This document shows, piece by piece, positions 10,243 to 20,968 of a stretch of 34,691 bases of DNA. Origin of the DNA: Alphaproteobacteria bacterium (GTDB taxonomy: Bacteria; Pseudomonadota; Alphaproteobacteria; SP197); the NCBI GenBank assembly GCA_022823765.1, contig JAJEHK010000182.1, positions 1 to 34,691 of the forward strand, read 5' to 3'. The translations under genes were made by a program, and so were the position numbers. The notes beneath the pieces are model-generated. The model had not been told where the DNA came from. It worked only from the letters and a program-made list of their open reading frames with translations, and did not search any database. Numbering within the stretch: the stretch's first letter is position 1; every line of letters begins with the position of its first letter.

Positions 10243-12324
10243 TCAGGACCAGCCACCGAGCGTGGCAAGAAGCAGCAGGGCGACGATATTGATGATCTTG
10301 ATCATCGGATTGACCGCCGGGCCTGCCGTGTCCTTGTAGGGATCACCGACGGTGTCACCTGTCACGGCAGCGTGATGGGCCTCCGATCCCTTGCCACCGT
10401 GATGGCCGTCCTCGATGTACTTCTTGGCATTGTCCCAGGCGCCACCGCCCGACGTCATCGAAAGCGCCACGAAGAGCCCCGTCACGATGGTGCCCAGCAG
10501 CATCGCGCCGAGTGACGCAAAGGCCGCCACCTCACCCGCGATCGCGCGGATGACGAGCCACAGCACGACAGGCGCCAGGACCGGCAACAGCGACGGAATG
10601 ATCATCTCGCGGATGGCCGCCTTCGTCAGCATGTCAACTGCCCGGCTGTAGTCAGGTCTTGCCGTTCCTTCCATGATGCCGGCGATCTCGCGGAACTGGC
10701 GCCTGACCTCCTCCACCACGGAACCCGCAGCACGGCCGACAGCCTGCATTGCCAGGGAACCAAAGAGGTAGGGCAGCAATCCGCCGATGAAGAGGCCGAC
10801 AACCACGAAGGGGTCGCTGAGACGGAACGTGACGTCAAGGTTCGGAAAATAGTGCGAGAGGTCCTCGACATAGGCGGCAAACAGGACGAGTGCCGCGAGT
10901 CCGGCAGAGCCGATGGCATAGCCCTTTGTCACCGCCTTGGTCGTGTTGCCGACGGCATCGAGGGCATCCGTCGTCTTGCGCACATCCTCTGGCAGTTCGG
11001 CCATCTCGGCAATGCCGCCTGCGTTGTCGGTGACCGGTCCGTAAGCATCAAGGGTGACCACGACTCCGGCCAGGGCCAGCATGGTGGTCACAGCGATGGC
11101 AATGCCGAACAGGCCGGCAATCAGGTAGCCGACAATGATACCGGCCGCGATGACGATCACCGGTGCCGCGGTCGCTTCCATCGACAGGGCAAGGCCCTGG
11201 ATGATGTTGGTCCCATGCCCCGTCGTCGAGGCCTTGGCGATGACCCTTACGGGCCGGTACTCCGTCGAGGTGTAGTATTCCGTGATGACGATGAGCAGGC
11301 CGGTGATGACCAGACCGAGAATGCCGCACAGGAACATGTCCCAGCCGGTGAACGAACTGCCGGCAACGGTGAACTCGCTGTCAAGACCGATCACCCAGTC
11401 CGTCACCGGAATGAACAGCAGCGCGGAAATCACCGACGTCACGATGAATCCCTTGTAGAGCGCCCACATGATGTTACCGCCACGGCCCAGCTTCATGAAG
11501 AAGCTGCCCAGCACCGTGCCCAGGATGCAGGCGCCTCCCAGGACGAGGGGGAAGACCATCATGCTCGCTTCCGCCGCGCCGTCGAAGAAGATGGTGCCAA
11601 GGAGGATGGTGGCAACAAAGGTGACGGCGTAGGTTTCGAAGAGATCGGCGGCCATGCCGGCGCAATCGCCGACGTTGTCGCCGACGTTGTCGGCGATCAC
11701 GGCCGGATTTCGGGGATCGTCCTCGGGAATTCCGGCTTCCACCTTGCCCACGAGATCGGCGCCGACGTCCGCACCCTTGGTGAAGATGCCACCGCCCAGT
11801 CGGGCAAAGATCGAAATCAGGGATCCGCCAAAGCCCAGGGCAACCAGGGCCTCGACAACCTCGCGCTGCGCCACGCCAAGTTCAAGCAGGACGAGAAAAT
11901 AGACGGCAACGCCAAGAAGACCCAGACCGACGACCAGGATTCCCGTGACCGTGCCCGCATTGACGGCAACCGACAGCGCCCGCTCGAGGCTTTCGCGGGC
12001 CGCTTCGGCGGTTCGCACGTTGGCGCGCACCGACACCAGCATTCCCGTGTAGCCCGCGGCCCCCGAGAGAATGGCGCCAATGGCAAAGCCGATTGCCTGG
12101 CTGGTGCCCAGCGCCACCAGAAGCAGCACGAAGATCACCACGCCGACGACGGCGACCGACAGGTATTGCCGGTTGAGATAGGCTTGGGCGCCTTCCTGGA
12201 TGGCGACGGCAATGGCCTGCATCCGCTCGCTGCCCGCGCTTTGCGCCATGACCTTGCGGATGGCCAGCAATCCATAGAGAACCGCCACGACCCCACAGGC
12301 AATGGCGAAATAAAGGGGATCCAT
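10243..12324 (-). CDS. hppA: membrane-bound proton-translocating pyrophosphatase, K+-independent type
   Basis: Start [76 protein letters not shown] carries Lys at the position that is Ala in K+-dependent enzymes. Confidence 0.95.
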   Translation of the reverse strand: MDPLYFAIACGVVAVLYGLLAIRKVMAQSAGSERMQAIAVAIQEGAQAYLNRQYLSVAVVGVVIFVLLLVALGTSQAIGFAIGAILSGAAGYTGMLVSVRANVRTAEAARESLERALSVAVNAGTVTGILVVGLGLLGVAVYFLVLLELGVAQREVVEALVALGFGGSLISIFARLGGGIFTKGADVGADLVGKVEAGIPEDDPRNPAVIADNVGDNVGDCAGMAADLFETYAVTFVATILLGTIFFDGAAEASMMVFPLVLGGACILGTVLGSFFMKLGRGGNIMWALYKGFIVTSVISALLFIPVTDWVIGLDSEFTVAGSSFTGWDMFLCGILGLVITGLLIVITEYYTSTEYRPVRVIAKASTTGHGTNIIQGLALSMEATAAPVIVIAAGIIVGYLIAGLFGIAIAVTTMLALAGVVVTLDAYGPVTDNAGGIAEMAELPEDVRKTTDALDAVGNTTKAVTKGYAIGSAGLAALVLFAAYVEDLSHYFPNLDVTFRLSDPFVVVGLFIGGLLPYLFGSLAMQAVGRAAGSVVEEVRRQFREIAGIMEGTARPDYSRAVDMLTKAAIREMIIPSLLPVLAPVVLWLVIRAIAGEVAAFASLGAMLLGTIVTGLFVALSMTSGGGAWDNAKKYIEDGHHGGKGSEAHHAAVTGDTVGDPYKDTAGPAVNPMIKIINIVALLLLATLGGWS

Positions 12325-12452
12325 CGTTCCCTTGCTCCCTGACGTGAAGTCCGGCCGTGATGTTCCTGAGGCGCAGCGCCGGGCCCGGCCGTTGTCCGAC
12401 ACAGTCCGCGAATTCAGGAAGGGTGGTTTATAGACAGATCACGCACGTGAAT

Positions 12453-13475
12453 TCAATGGCCCTGGTCCTTGTGATCCACGGGAGCTGCCGCCAGGACGCT
12501 GTGGCGCCATCCGGTATCAACAATGTCGACGTGTGAGCCCTCGTCATCGAGAAGGGTGACACCGGAACCCCGCTGGCAGCGTCCTATCGCTGTCAGGGAG
12601 GTTCCGCATCGCCGGGCGATGTTGCAGGCACGGGCCAAGTCGCCGGGAGTCAGGGTCACGAGGAGTTCGTAATCGTCTCCGCCGCAGAGCGCCAGGTCAC
12701 GCAACGCCGGATCACGGTGGATCGCCTGCCTGGCGGCGTTGGAGAACGGAATGGCATCGACGGAAAGTTCCATGGCAATTCCTGACGCGGCAGCCAGGTG
12801 CGATGCATCCGCGAGAAGGCCGTCCGAGATGTCGATCGCGCCGTGAACGACACCGCGCAGGGCCACGCCTGAAGAGACTCTGGGCTCAGGCAGCCGGTAA
12901 CGGGAAACCAGCCCGGCTTCGAGCGTCTCGTCGAGCCCGCGAAGGGCGCCGGTGCGCACGAGAAGCCCCAGTGCCGCATCTCCGACGGTCCCGGTGACAG
13001 CGACCACGTCTCCCTCCCTCGCCTGATCCCTAGCGAAGGACATGCCGGCAGGAATCTCGCCGAAGGCGGTGATCGAAAGGGTCAGGAGACCTCGCCCCGC
13101 CGCCACGGTGTCGCCACCGAGCAGACTGACCCCGTACTCCTCCTGATCACGAGCCAGTCCGTCGACAAACTCTCCCAGCCACTCCTGTTCTCGCTGCCCG
13201 TCCGATGCAAGCCCCAGGAGATAGGCACACGGTTGTGCTCCCATGGCGGCAAGGTCCGAGAGATTGGTCCGGAGCAGCTTGCGGGCGACCAGGTCCGCCG
13301 GATCATCCGCCAGGAAGTGGACTCCCTCGACCATCATGTCCTTGGTGACCGCCAGGTCCATGCCCGGCGACACCGAAATCATTGCGCCGTCATCGGCAAG
13401 ACCGCGCGCGCCGGGGTGATGGGCGAGAGGCGCCATGACGTTCTGAATGATCGTGAATTCGTCACCGCCGCTCAT
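12453..13475 (-). CDS. thiL: thiamine-phosphate kinase
   Basis: 340 aa; DDGAMISVSPGMDLAVTKDMMVEGVHFLADDPADLVARKLLRTNLSDLAAMGAQP. Confidence 0.95.
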   Translation of the reverse strand: MSGGDEFTIIQNVMAPLAHHPGARGLADDGAMISVSPGMDLAVTKDMMVEGVHFLADDPADLVARKLLRTNLSDLAAMGAQPCAYLLGLASDGQREQEWLGEFVDGLARDQEEYGVSLLGGDTVAAGRGLLTLSITAFGEIPAGMSFARDQAREGDVVAVTGTVGDAALGLLVRTGALRGLDETLEAGLVSRYRLPEPRVSSGVALRGVVHGAIDISDGLLADASHLAAASGIAMELSVDAIPFSNAARQAIHRDPALRDLALCGGDDYELLVTLTPGDLARACNIARRCGTSLTAIGRCQRGSGVTLLDDEGSHVDIVDTGWRHSVLAAAPVDHKDQGH

Positions 13476-13930
13476 GTGTCGAACTCCGCCGCTCGCAGTC
13501 GGCGTGCGAGGCGATCGAGAACGGCATTGATCATGCCCGGCTCGCCGCGCTCCCAGAAAGCGTGGGCGATATCGACATAGTCGCTGATGACCACTCGCGC
13601 AGGCACCTCGCTGCTGGCGAGGAGTTCTCCGGTGCCGGCACGCAGGACGGCCCGCATCAGGGTCTCGAGACGCGCCGTTGTCCAGCTGGACGCCAGGGCA
13701 TCGTCGATCATGCTGTCGAGGGTTTCCCGGTGGTCCATCGCACCTCTCGCAACTGACGTCAGCAGATCCTCATCGGCAGGATGGCTGAGGCCACTCTCGT
13801 CGAGGACCGCACCCTGGGTGCACGCCGCGGCGATCACGTCTTCGACGGACGCCGCGCTGCGGTCGACTTCATAGAGAACCTGGACGGCGGCAAGCCGGGA
13901 CGCACGGCGGCTGGCCGCCGCGGCGTTCAT
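13472..13930 (-). CDS. nusB: transcription antitermination factor NusB
   Basis: MNAAAASRRASRLAAVQVLYEVD...VVISDYVDIAHAFWERGEPGMINAVLDRLARRLR; start trimmed from ORF at 14164. Confidence 0.94.
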   Translation of the reverse strand: MNAAAASRRASRLAAVQVLYEVDRSAASVEDVIAAACTQGAVLDESGLSHPADEDLLTSVARGAMDHRETLDSMIDDALASSWTTARLETLMRAVLRAGTGELLASSEVPARVVISDYVDIAHAFWERGEPGMINAVLDRLARRLRAAEFDT

Positions 13931-14367
13931 CCCGTCACACGCAAGGTGGCGGCGAGTTCGACCATCTTGATGCAGGCGATGGCCGCCTCCCTGCCCTTGT
14001 TCCTGCGAGCGGGATCGGCACGCTCGCAAGCCTGTTCGTAGGTCTCCACTGTCAGCACACCGAATCCGACAGGAGCAATGTAGCGGACCGCGAGATCGTT
14101 GATTCCGCGCGCCACCTCGGCACAGATGTGATCGTAGTGGGAGGTCTCGCCACGGATCACGCAACCCAACGCCAGGTATCCGTCGTAACGGCTGGTGGCA
14201 ATCGCCATGCGCAAACCGCCGGGAATCTCGAAAGCACCCGACAGTTCCACCCGCTCCCAGGTAGCCCCCCAGTCTTCGAGTGCCGCAATGGCGCCGGCGG
14301 CCAGCATGTCGGTGATATCGCGATAGTAGCGGGCTTCAAGGAGCAGGATATGGGGTGCAGTTGACAT
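13927..14367 (-). CDS. ribH: 6,7-dimethyl-8-ribityllumazine synthase
   Basis: 146 aa; VELSGAFEIPGGLRMAI, LGCVIRGETSHYDHICAEVARGI, GVLTVETYEQACERAD. Confidence 0.95.
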   Translation of the reverse strand: MSTAPHILLLEARYYRDITDMLAAGAIAALEDWGATWERVELSGAFEIPGGLRMAIATSRYDGYLALGCVIRGETSHYDHICAEVARGINDLAVRYIAPVGFGVLTVETYEQACERADPARRNKGREAAIACIKMVELAATLRVTG

Positions 14368-14374
14368 CTTGCGC

Positions 14375-14989
14375 TCAGCGTCGGCCGTGACGCGATTCCA
14401 TCAGACGGTGCATATAGCGCGCCAGCATGTCGATTTCCAGATTGACGCGATCACCAGGAGTCAGTCCGGAGAAGGTGGTGACATGGCGCGTGTGTGGAAT
14501 GACGCTGACACCGAATTGGCAGTCTCGTTCACGATCCTCGACGAAGGTAATGGTGAGCGACACGCCGTCCAGCGCAATGGAGCCCTTTTCGGCGATGAAG
14601 GGCGCCACTCGAGCCGGAGCACAGAATGTCATGTCTGTCGAATCATGCTGCTCTTCGACTCCGGTGACCATTGCTACCGCATCGACGTGACCCGACACCA
14701 GGTGACCTCCGATTTCCTCTCCCACGACCAGGGACCGTTCGAGGTTGACCGGTGAGCCCACCTTCCAGAGCCCCAACGTCGTGCGCGACAGGGTTTCTCG
14801 CGAGACATCCGCGCTGAATCGCCCAGCGGACTTGTCTGTCAGCGTCAGACAGGCCCCGGAACAGGCGATGGATGTGCCTGTGTCGATCTTGTCAAGATCC
14901 CAGGACGTGGCGATGCCGACGACGAGGCCGCCGGTGCTGCCGTCCAGGGAACACACCTGACCGCAGTCTGTCACGATGCCGGAGAACAT
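14375..14989 (-). CDS. ribE: riboflavin synthase subunit alpha
   Basis: 204 aa; MFSGIVTDCGQV, GGHLVSGHVDAVA, IALDGVSLTI. Confidence 0.94.
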   Translation of the reverse strand: MFSGIVTDCGQVCSLDGSTGGLVVGIATSWDLDKIDTGTSIACSGACLTLTDKSAGRFSADVSRETLSRTTLGLWKVGSPVNLERSLVVGEEIGGHLVSGHVDAVAMVTGVEEQHDSTDMTFCAPARVAPFIAEKGSIALDGVSLTITFVEDRERDCQFGVSVIPHTRHVTTFSGLTPGDRVNLEIDMLARYMHRLMESRHGRR

Positions 14990-16119
14990 GTGCCTGCGTT
15001 ATCGCCGGACGCGAGCATGGTCAACCCGTCCTGGCCCCATGTGCGGTGGAAAAGGACGCGCCAGCACCCCGCATCCGACAACGATGTGACGTCGAGACCA
15101 GCCAGGGATGCCGACGCGTCATGACCGAGAAGGAGCGGCGCGTGAAACCAGGCGATGCGGTCCACGAGGCCATCGCGGATCAGGCTGCCTGCCAGGAGGG
15201 CGCCTCCCTCGACCAGGAGGCGCGTCAACCCTCTCGAGCCCAGGGTGGCCAACATCGCCTTCGGGGAAACCCTGCCGGAGCGGTCGCGGTCGACTTCGAT
15301 CACGTCGACATGCGCTTCACGCAAGGCTTCCTTTCGGGCCACATCCGCATCCCTGCCACAGACGATCCAAGTCGGTGTGTCCGCAGCCGAGGACACGAGA
15401 GCCGACTCGCGGGCAAGGCCGAGATCGCTGTCGGCCACAATTCGCACCGGCGAGCGATGTTCGAGACCATCGAGTCGGCAGGTCAGCAGCGGATCATCGA
15501 TGTCGGCGGTCCTGCGTCCGATGAGGATGGCATCGTGCCGGAGGCGCAGGCCATGGGAGGCACGGCGCGACTGACGACCCGTGATCCACCGGCTCTCTCC
15601 GGTTGCGGTCGCAATCCTGCCATCGAGGGATGCTGCAATCTTGAGGGTCACAAGAGGCCGACCGGCGAGTATTCTCGATGTGAAACCGGCGTGAAGGTCC
15701 TGCGCCCGGCTTTCGAGGACGCCGACTGCGACATCGATTCCGGCCTCGCGCAGGCGGGTGATTCCCCGCCCTGCTGTCCGTGGATCAGGATCCGTCATCG
15801 GAACCACGACACGTTTCACGCCGGCATGAACCAGAGAGTCGGAACACGATGACCCATTCCGGCGATGTGCGCAGGGCTCCAGGGCAACGTAGACCGTCGC
15901 CCCCCTCGCACGCTCACCAGCCATGTCGAGTGCAACGGCTTCGCCATGCGGTCTGCCACCAGGGGCGGTCATCCCCCGTCCGACAACGATGCCGTCGCGG
16001 ACGATCACGCATCCGACCGAAGGATTGGGCCAGGTCGAACCCAGATTGCGCTCGGCAAGGGCCAGCGCCGCCGTCATGTGGTGTTGGTCCGCGGGGTCCA
16101 CGTCGTCGTCCCCCGGCAC
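14971..16119 (-). CDS. ribD: bifunctional diaminohydroxyphosphoribosylaminopyrimidine deaminase / 5-amino-6-(5-phosphoribosylamino)uracil reductase
   Basis: 382 aa; WPNPSVGCVIVRDGIVVGRGMTAPGGRPHGEAVAL, YVALEPCAHRRNGSSCSDSLVHAG, KIAASLDGRIATATGESRWITG. Confidence 0.95.
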   Translation of the reverse strand: MPGDDDVDPADQHHMTAALALAERNLGSTWPNPSVGCVIVRDGIVVGRGMTAPGGRPHGEAVALDMAGERARGATVYVALEPCAHRRNGSSCSDSLVHAGVKRVVVPMTDPDPRTAGRGITRLREAGIDVAVGVLESRAQDLHAGFTSRILAGRPLVTLKIAASLDGRIATATGESRWITGRQSRRASHGLRLRHDAILIGRRTADIDDPLLTCRLDGLEHRSPVRIVADSDLGLARESALVSSAADTPTWIVCGRDADVARKEALREAHVDVIEVDRDRSGRVSPKAMLATLGSRGLTRLLVEGGALLAGSLIRDGLVDRIAWFHAPLLLGHDASASLAGLDVTSLSDAGCWRVLFHRTWGQDGLTMLASGDNAGTCSPAS

Positions 16120-16136
16120 GATGCTAATCTCTTTCT

Positions 16137-16580
16137 TCAGATACCTTCGATAAATTTCGCGAAATCCCTGGCATTATCGAAGTTTCGATAGACCGAAGCG
16201 AACCGCACGAAAGCGACATCATCAACACTCGAAAGGGCAGAAAGCACCATCTCCCCGACAACGCTGCTGTGAACCTCCCGCTCACCGAGGTGCTCGAGTT
16301 GACGCTGGATGTCGGCGACCAGGTGATCGAGTTGATCTTCCGAGAACGGGCGCTTTCGCATGGCGACAAGAATCGAGCCGGCCAGTTTGTCACGATTGAA
16401 CGGCACTCGCTCACCGGACTTCTTGATGATCATCATGACCCGCAGCTGCAGGCGTTCATACGTCGTGAAACGCACTCCGCAGCGGGTGCACTCCCGTCGC
16501 CTGCGTACAGCCACCCCATCTTCCGCCGGACGCGAGTCCTTGACCTGCGTCATGTCACTCTTGCACGCCGGGCACTTCAT
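16137..16580 (-). CDS. nrdR: transcriptional repressor NrdR
   Basis: 147 aa; MKCPACKSDMTQVKDSRPAEDGVAVRRRRECTRCGVRFTTYERL. Confidence 0.97.
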   Translation of the reverse strand: MKCPACKSDMTQVKDSRPAEDGVAVRRRRECTRCGVRFTTYERLQLRVMMIIKKSGERVPFNRDKLAGSILVAMRKRPFSEDQLDHLVADIQRQLEHLGEREVHSSVVGEMVLSALSSVDDVAFVRFASVYRNFDNARDFAKFIEGI

Positions 16581-16593
16581 GATCGACCTCGCA

Positions 16594-17877
16594 TCAATCC
16601 CCGTAGACCGGAAAGCGGTGACACAGATCCAGGACCCGCGTCTCGACTTCCCGCTCTACCACGCTGTTATCGTCGGGATGAGCCGCAAGTGAATCAAGCA
16701 CCTCGACGATCATGTCGGCAACCATGCCGAATTCAGCGGTGGAGAATCCCCGGGTGGTGGCCGCCGGAGTTCCGAGCCTGATTCCCGACGCCACCGTCGG
16801 TTTTTCGGGATCAAACGGAATGGTGTTCTTGTTGCAGGTGATCCTGGCACGTTCGAGACTCTTCTCGGCGCGGTTGCCGGTCAACCCCTTGGGTCTGAGG
16901 TCAACCAGCATGACATGGGTGTCCGTTCCTCCCGACACGATGGCCAGGCCGCCCTTGACGAGGGCCTCGGCGAGGGTCCTGGCATTGTCGACGACTGCCT
17001 GTGCATAGGCCTTGAACCCGGGTTGCATCGCTTCGCCAAGCGCCACCGCCTTGGCAGCGATCACATGCATGAGCGGTCCGCCCTGGAGGCCGGGAAAGAC
17101 CGCGGAATCGATCTTGCGGCCGATGTCGATGTCGCTGGAGAGAATCATGCCCCCCAGAGGCCCCCGCAGGGTCTTGTGGGTGGTGGTGGTGCATACGTGA
17201 GCATGCGGCATGGGATCCGGATGGATTCCGGCGGCCACAAGACCGGCAAAATGCGCCATGTCGACCATGAACCAGGCGTCGACCGCATCGGCGATGGCGC
17301 GCAGACGCGCAAAGTCGATGATCCGGGAGTAGGCTGAACCGCCGGCGATGATCAGCGCCGGCCTGTGCTCGTCGGCGAGGCGCTCCACCTGGTCGTAGTC
17401 GATGAGCCCGGTCTCACGATCGGTTCCGTAGCCGACGGCATTGAACCATTTTCCAGAGATGTTGGGCCGGGCGCCGTGGGTGAGATGGCCGCCATGATCA
17501 AGCGACATGCCCAGAATGGTGTCGCCGGGCTTGAGCAGCGCGAGCAATACGGCGCCATTGGCCTGGGCGCCTGAATGCGGTTGCACGTTGACCCACGCGC
17601 AACCGAAGAGTTCCTGCGCCCGCTCGATGGCTATGCGTTCGGCTATGTCGACATGCTCGCATCCGCCGTAGTAGCGGCGTCCGGGATAGCCTTCGGCATA
17701 CTTGTTGGTGAGGACGGACCCCTGGGCCTCGAGCACGGCAGACGAAACGATGTTCTCCGAGGCGATCAGTTCGATCTGCTCCTGTTGACGCTTCAGCTCA
17801 CCTGCGAGGGCGTCGAAGATCAGGGGATCGCTCCTCGCCAGTTCATGTGAGAATGGACCGGTCTGTCGGGTCTCCAT
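16594..17877 (-). CDS. glyA: serine hydroxymethyltransferase
   Basis: [63 protein letters not shown]-lysine motif; start trimmed from 18021. Confidence 0.96.
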   Translation of the reverse strand: METRQTGPFSHELARSDPLIFDALAGELKRQQEQIELIASENIVSSAVLEAQGSVLTNKYAEGYPGRRYYGGCEHVDIAERIAIERAQELFGCAWVNVQPHSGAQANGAVLLALLKPGDTILGMSLDHGGHLTHGARPNISGKWFNAVGYGTDRETGLIDYDQVERLADEHRPALIIAGGSAYSRIIDFARLRAIADAVDAWFMVDMAHFAGLVAAGIHPDPMPHAHVCTTTTHKTLRGPLGGMILSSDIDIGRKIDSAVFPGLQGGPLMHVIAAKAVALGEAMQPGFKAYAQAVVDNARTLAEALVKGGLAIVSGGTDTHVMLVDLRPKGLTGNRAEKSLERARITCNKNTIPFDPEKPTVASGIRLGTPAATTRGFSTAEFGMVADMIVEVLDSLAAHPDDNSVVEREVETRVLDLCHRFPVYGD

Positions 17878-17908
17878 GGTCATCGCTCCGGAATCGGGAC
17901 CGTGCCTT

Positions 17909-18361
17909 CTAGCGCAAGTGATCCGTGTGCGACAACTTGTCGACACGGGGCGTGTGGCGTCCACCGTCGAAACGGGTATCGATGAAGGCACGCAGACACT
18001 GGCGCGCCGTTTCCTCACCAATCAGCCGCCCGCCGAGTGCGAGCACGTTGGCGTCATTGTGACGCCGGGCCAGCACGACGGACGTGACATCATGACAGAC
18101 GGCGGCGCGGACAGCCCTGTGGCGATTCGCCGCCATGGCGATGCCGATCCCCGTGCCGCAAACCAGGACACCCTGCCGGGCCTTGCCTTCGACGAGACAC
18201 GCAACCATGCGCATGGCATAATCCGGGTAGTCTACCGGATCGGTTCCCGTGGTCCCGAGATCGAGAGCATCGATCTGCCAGGCGTCTAGTGCGCTCAGCA
18301 GAACCGACTTGAGCGCATATCCCGCATGATCCGATGCCAGCGCGATGCGGGAAGTGTTCAT
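17909..18361 (-). CDS. rpiB: ribose 5-phosphate isomerase B
   Basis: [28 protein letters not shown]...[48 protein letters not shown]; start trimmed from 18652. Confidence 0.94.
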   Translation of the reverse strand: MNTSRIALASDHAGYALKSVLLSALDAWQIDALDLGTTGTDPVDYPDYAMRMVACLVEGKARQGVLVCGTGIGIAMAANRHRAVRAAVCHDVTSVVLARRHNDANVLALGGRLIGEETARQCLRAFIDTRFDGGRHTPRVDKLSHTDHLR

Positions 18362-18484
18362 CGGTTGGGGACTCACAGTGCATCCACCCCTAGGGATAGC
18401 ATAGGCCGGTCCGGGGCGCCAATTCGTGACATCGGTGCCGATCACACGCACCATGGCGTCGCAGACAAGGGAGCGGGAGAACAG

Positions 18485-18664
18485 ATGGAAAAGGCGATGC
18501 TGTCCGCCATCGACCAGGCTGATATCCTCGAAATGACCACCGAGATCGTCACTGCCTATGTCGCCGGCAATTCCGTTCCCCCGGACGACGTGCCGGAACT
18601 GATCAAACGCATCCACGCAACCCTTGCCGGCCTTGCCACGGAAAAACCGCAAGACCCGACCTGA
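18485..18664 (+). CDS. 59-aa MucR/Ros N-terminal-like small protein lacking the zinc-finger domain
   Basis: MEKAMLSAIDQADILEMTTEIVTAYVAGNSVPPDDVPELIKRIHATLAGLATEKPQDPT resembles the N-terminal half of MucR proteins; stop precedes any zinc finger. Confidence 0.65.
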   Translation: MEKAMLSAIDQADILEMTTEIVTAYVAGNSVPPDDVPELIKRIHATLAGLATEKPQDPT

Positions 18665-18812
18665 TGTCGTCCGATATCCGTTGCCAGGTGAACATGATTC
18701 CGTTGGTTCGAATGCACTGTGATCTGTCCCTCAGACGCCCCTGCCTGGAGCCTCTCTCCACGCATCACCGCCACCAACATGCGTCAATGTGATATCGGCC
18801 TTGGATGGATTG

Positions 18813-19643
18813 ATGCCCGATGACACCGTGAGGATCGTTTGCTGGAACATGGCGCACAAGCATGAGTCCTGGCGCTACCTCCTTGACTCGAAAGTCGACC
18901 TGGCGCTTCTCCAGGAGGCCTGCCGGCCGCCCGACGATTGCGCCAGGAGGTTCAAGGTTGACCCGGCGCCCTGGGCTCCTGCGGAACGGGGCGGGAGAAT
19001 CAAGTGGCGCACGGCGATTGCCGTGCTGTCGGATCGCGTGACAGTGGAGTGGGTGAGCACCAGGCCTATCGGCGAAGCCGGCCCCAGTGACCTTGCGGTC
19101 TCTTCACCCGGCACGCTGACTGCGGCACGCGTGATCCCGCCTTCGGGCGAGCCCTTCATGGTGGTGTCGCTCTATGCGGAACTCGAAAAACCCTTCAGTC
19201 ACGCAGGAAGCCTGATCTACTCGGATGCCTCGTCCCACAGGCTGGTCTCGGACCTGGCGGCATTCGTCGCACGGCAGCATGGACACCGAATCATCGCAGC
19301 GGGGGATCTGAACCTGATGTACGGCTACAGCGCCGATGGCAGTCCGTACTGGGCGGCGCGCTACCGGACCGTGTTCGATCGACTGGAGGCGATGGGTCTG
19401 TCGCTTGTCGGGCCACAGTTCCCCGATGGCAGAAGGGCCCATCCGTGGCCGGCGGCATTGCCAGGGAAGAGCAGGAATGTCCCCACCTGGCACTCGATCG
19501 GGCGGTCGCCTGACACGGCGGACCGCCAGCTCGACTATGTCTTCGCCTCGCCGGGTCTTGCTCTCACCGCCCGCGCGCTCAATGAACCGGACGAATGGGG
19601 TCCGAGCGACCATTGCCGAATCGCCATAGGGTTGCGGCCATGA
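18813..19643 (+). CDS. endonuclease/exonuclease/phosphatase family protein
   Basis: VRIVCWNMAHKHESWRYLLDSKVDLALLQEAC; IIAAGDLNLMYG; RQLDYVFASPGLAL...EWGPSDHCRIAIGL; ORF opens at GTG 18789. Confidence 0.85.
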   Translation: MPDDTVRIVCWNMAHKHESWRYLLDSKVDLALLQEACRPPDDCARRFKVDPAPWAPAERGGRIKWRTAIAVLSDRVTVEWVSTRPIGEAGPSDLAVSSPGTLTAARVIPPSGEPFMVVSLYAELEKPFSHAGSLIYSDASSHRLVSDLAAFVARQHGHRIIAAGDLNLMYGYSADGSPYWAARYRTVFDRLEAMGLSLVGPQFPDGRRAHPWPAALPGKSRNVPTWHSIGRSPDTADRQLDYVFASPGLALTARALNEPDEWGPSDHCRIAIGLRP

Positions 19644-19652
19644 AAGGCATGC

Positions 19653-20966
19653 TCAGGCCTGCCGGCGGGGCTGTGCGGGGAGCAGGCCTCCTGGCGCGAA
19701 GCGCAGGACGAGAAGCAGGATGAGCCCCATGACGAGGACTCGCGTGTAGGAAGCGCCGTCGAGGATGTAGCCGGCCAGGGTGCTTCCTTCCCCGACGATG
19801 GTCACCAGGAATCCGGCCAGCCACAGTCCGGCGGGCTCGGCCTCGATCCACACGAACCAGACCAGGAAGCCCCCGAGAACCGCACCCCAGTTGTTGCCGG
19901 ACCCACCGATGATGACCATCACCCAGATGAGAAATGTGAAGCGTAGCGGCTGGTAGCTCCCCGGCGTGAACTGACCCTCGAGCGTGGTCAGCATGGCGCC
20001 GGCCACGCCGATGACGGCGGCGCCCAGCACGAAAATCTCGAGATGACGCGCCTTGATGTTCTTGCCCATGGCCGCGGCGCTGGTCTCATTGTCACGGATG
20101 GCCCGCATCATGCGTCCCCAGGGCGAATGGAGCGCCTTCTCGGCGAGGACAAGCAGCCCCGCCAGAACTGCCGCGAAGAGCCCCGCGTAACAGAGTTTGA
20201 CGACGATGGTGGAGGCCGTCTGGATGTCAGTTCCCAGGGACGCCGCGATCTCCTGGAAACGGGCGGACTGTTGCAGGCCGATTTCGTATGGCACGGGGCG
20301 ATCGAGACCCGTCACATTCCGCACGCCCCGGGTCAGCCAATCCTCGTTCTTGATGACGGCGAGCACCATCTCGGCAATCCCCAGGGTGGCAATGGCGAGG
20401 TAGTCGGCCCGCAATCCGAGGGCCACCCGGGCGATGAGCCACGCCGCGCCGGCGGCAGCCAGACCGCCTGCCGGCCATCCAAGGATGATCGGCAGATCAA
20501 GACCGCCGAGAAAACCCGTCCTTGCCGGATCCACGGACTCGATGGCCTCGACCGCCGGATCGAAGAAGCGGTGCAGGAAACCCAGGCCCGCCAGCAGCAC
20601 GACCGTTGTCGCCGCCACACGCCACCTTCCCGGACCGATGAGCCGACGTACCAGGATGACAGCCAGCACGGTGACACCGATCGTGACACCGGTCCACGCG
20701 AGATCGGCCCCTGCGACATCCCATGCTGCGTTTACCGGCGCCACTGACACCAGGGTCGCGGCGATTCCGCCCAGAGCTGCAAAGCCCATGACACCGACAT
20801 TGAAGAGACCGGCATAGCCCCACTGCATGTTGAGACCCAGGGCCATGATGGCCGAAATCAGGCACAGGTTGAGTATGGAGAGAGCCACCACCCAGGACTG
20901 TCCCAGACCCGTAATGACGAGAAGGACCGCCATGGCGGCAAGGCAGAACATTCCCCGGGTGGACAT
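19653..20966 (-). CDS. branched-chain amino acid-type ABC transporter permease (LivM-like)
   Basis: MSTRGMFCLAAMAVLLVITGLGQSW...ALGLNMQWGYAGLFNVGVMGFAALGG; SPWGRMMRAIRDNETSAAAMGKN; GGSGNNWGAVLGGFLVW; start trimmed from 22040. Confidence 0.92.
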   Translation of the reverse strand: MSTRGMFCLAAMAVLLVITGLGQSWVVALSILNLCLISAIMALGLNMQWGYAGLFNVGVMGFAALGGIAATLVSVAPVNAAWDVAGADLAWTGVTIGVTVLAVILVRRLIGPGRWRVAATTVVLLAGLGFLHRFFDPAVEAIESVDPARTGFLGGLDLPIILGWPAGGLAAAGAAWLIARVALGLRADYLAIATLGIAEMVLAVIKNEDWLTRGVRNVTGLDRPVPYEIGLQQSARFQEIAASLGTDIQTASTIVVKLCYAGLFAAVLAGLLVLAEKALHSPWGRMMRAIRDNETSAAAMGKNIKARHLEIFVLGAAVIGVAGAMLTTLEGQFTPGSYQPLRFTFLIWVMVIIGGSGNNWGAVLGGFLVWFVWIEAEPAGLWLAGFLVTIVGEGSTLAGYILDGASYTRVLVMGLILLLVLRFAPGGLLPAQPRRQA

Positions 20967-20968
20967 GA

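Noticed and set aside
11673-11699. Tandem repeat gccgacgttgtcg in hppA
   Set aside because: Encodes the conserved DNVGDNVGD catalytic motif; not a separate element
10852-12342. 496-aa plus-strand ORF opposite hppA
   Set aside because: Low-complexity, His/Asp/Gly-rich translation antisense to a clearly conserved pyrophosphatase; shadow ORF in high-GC DNA
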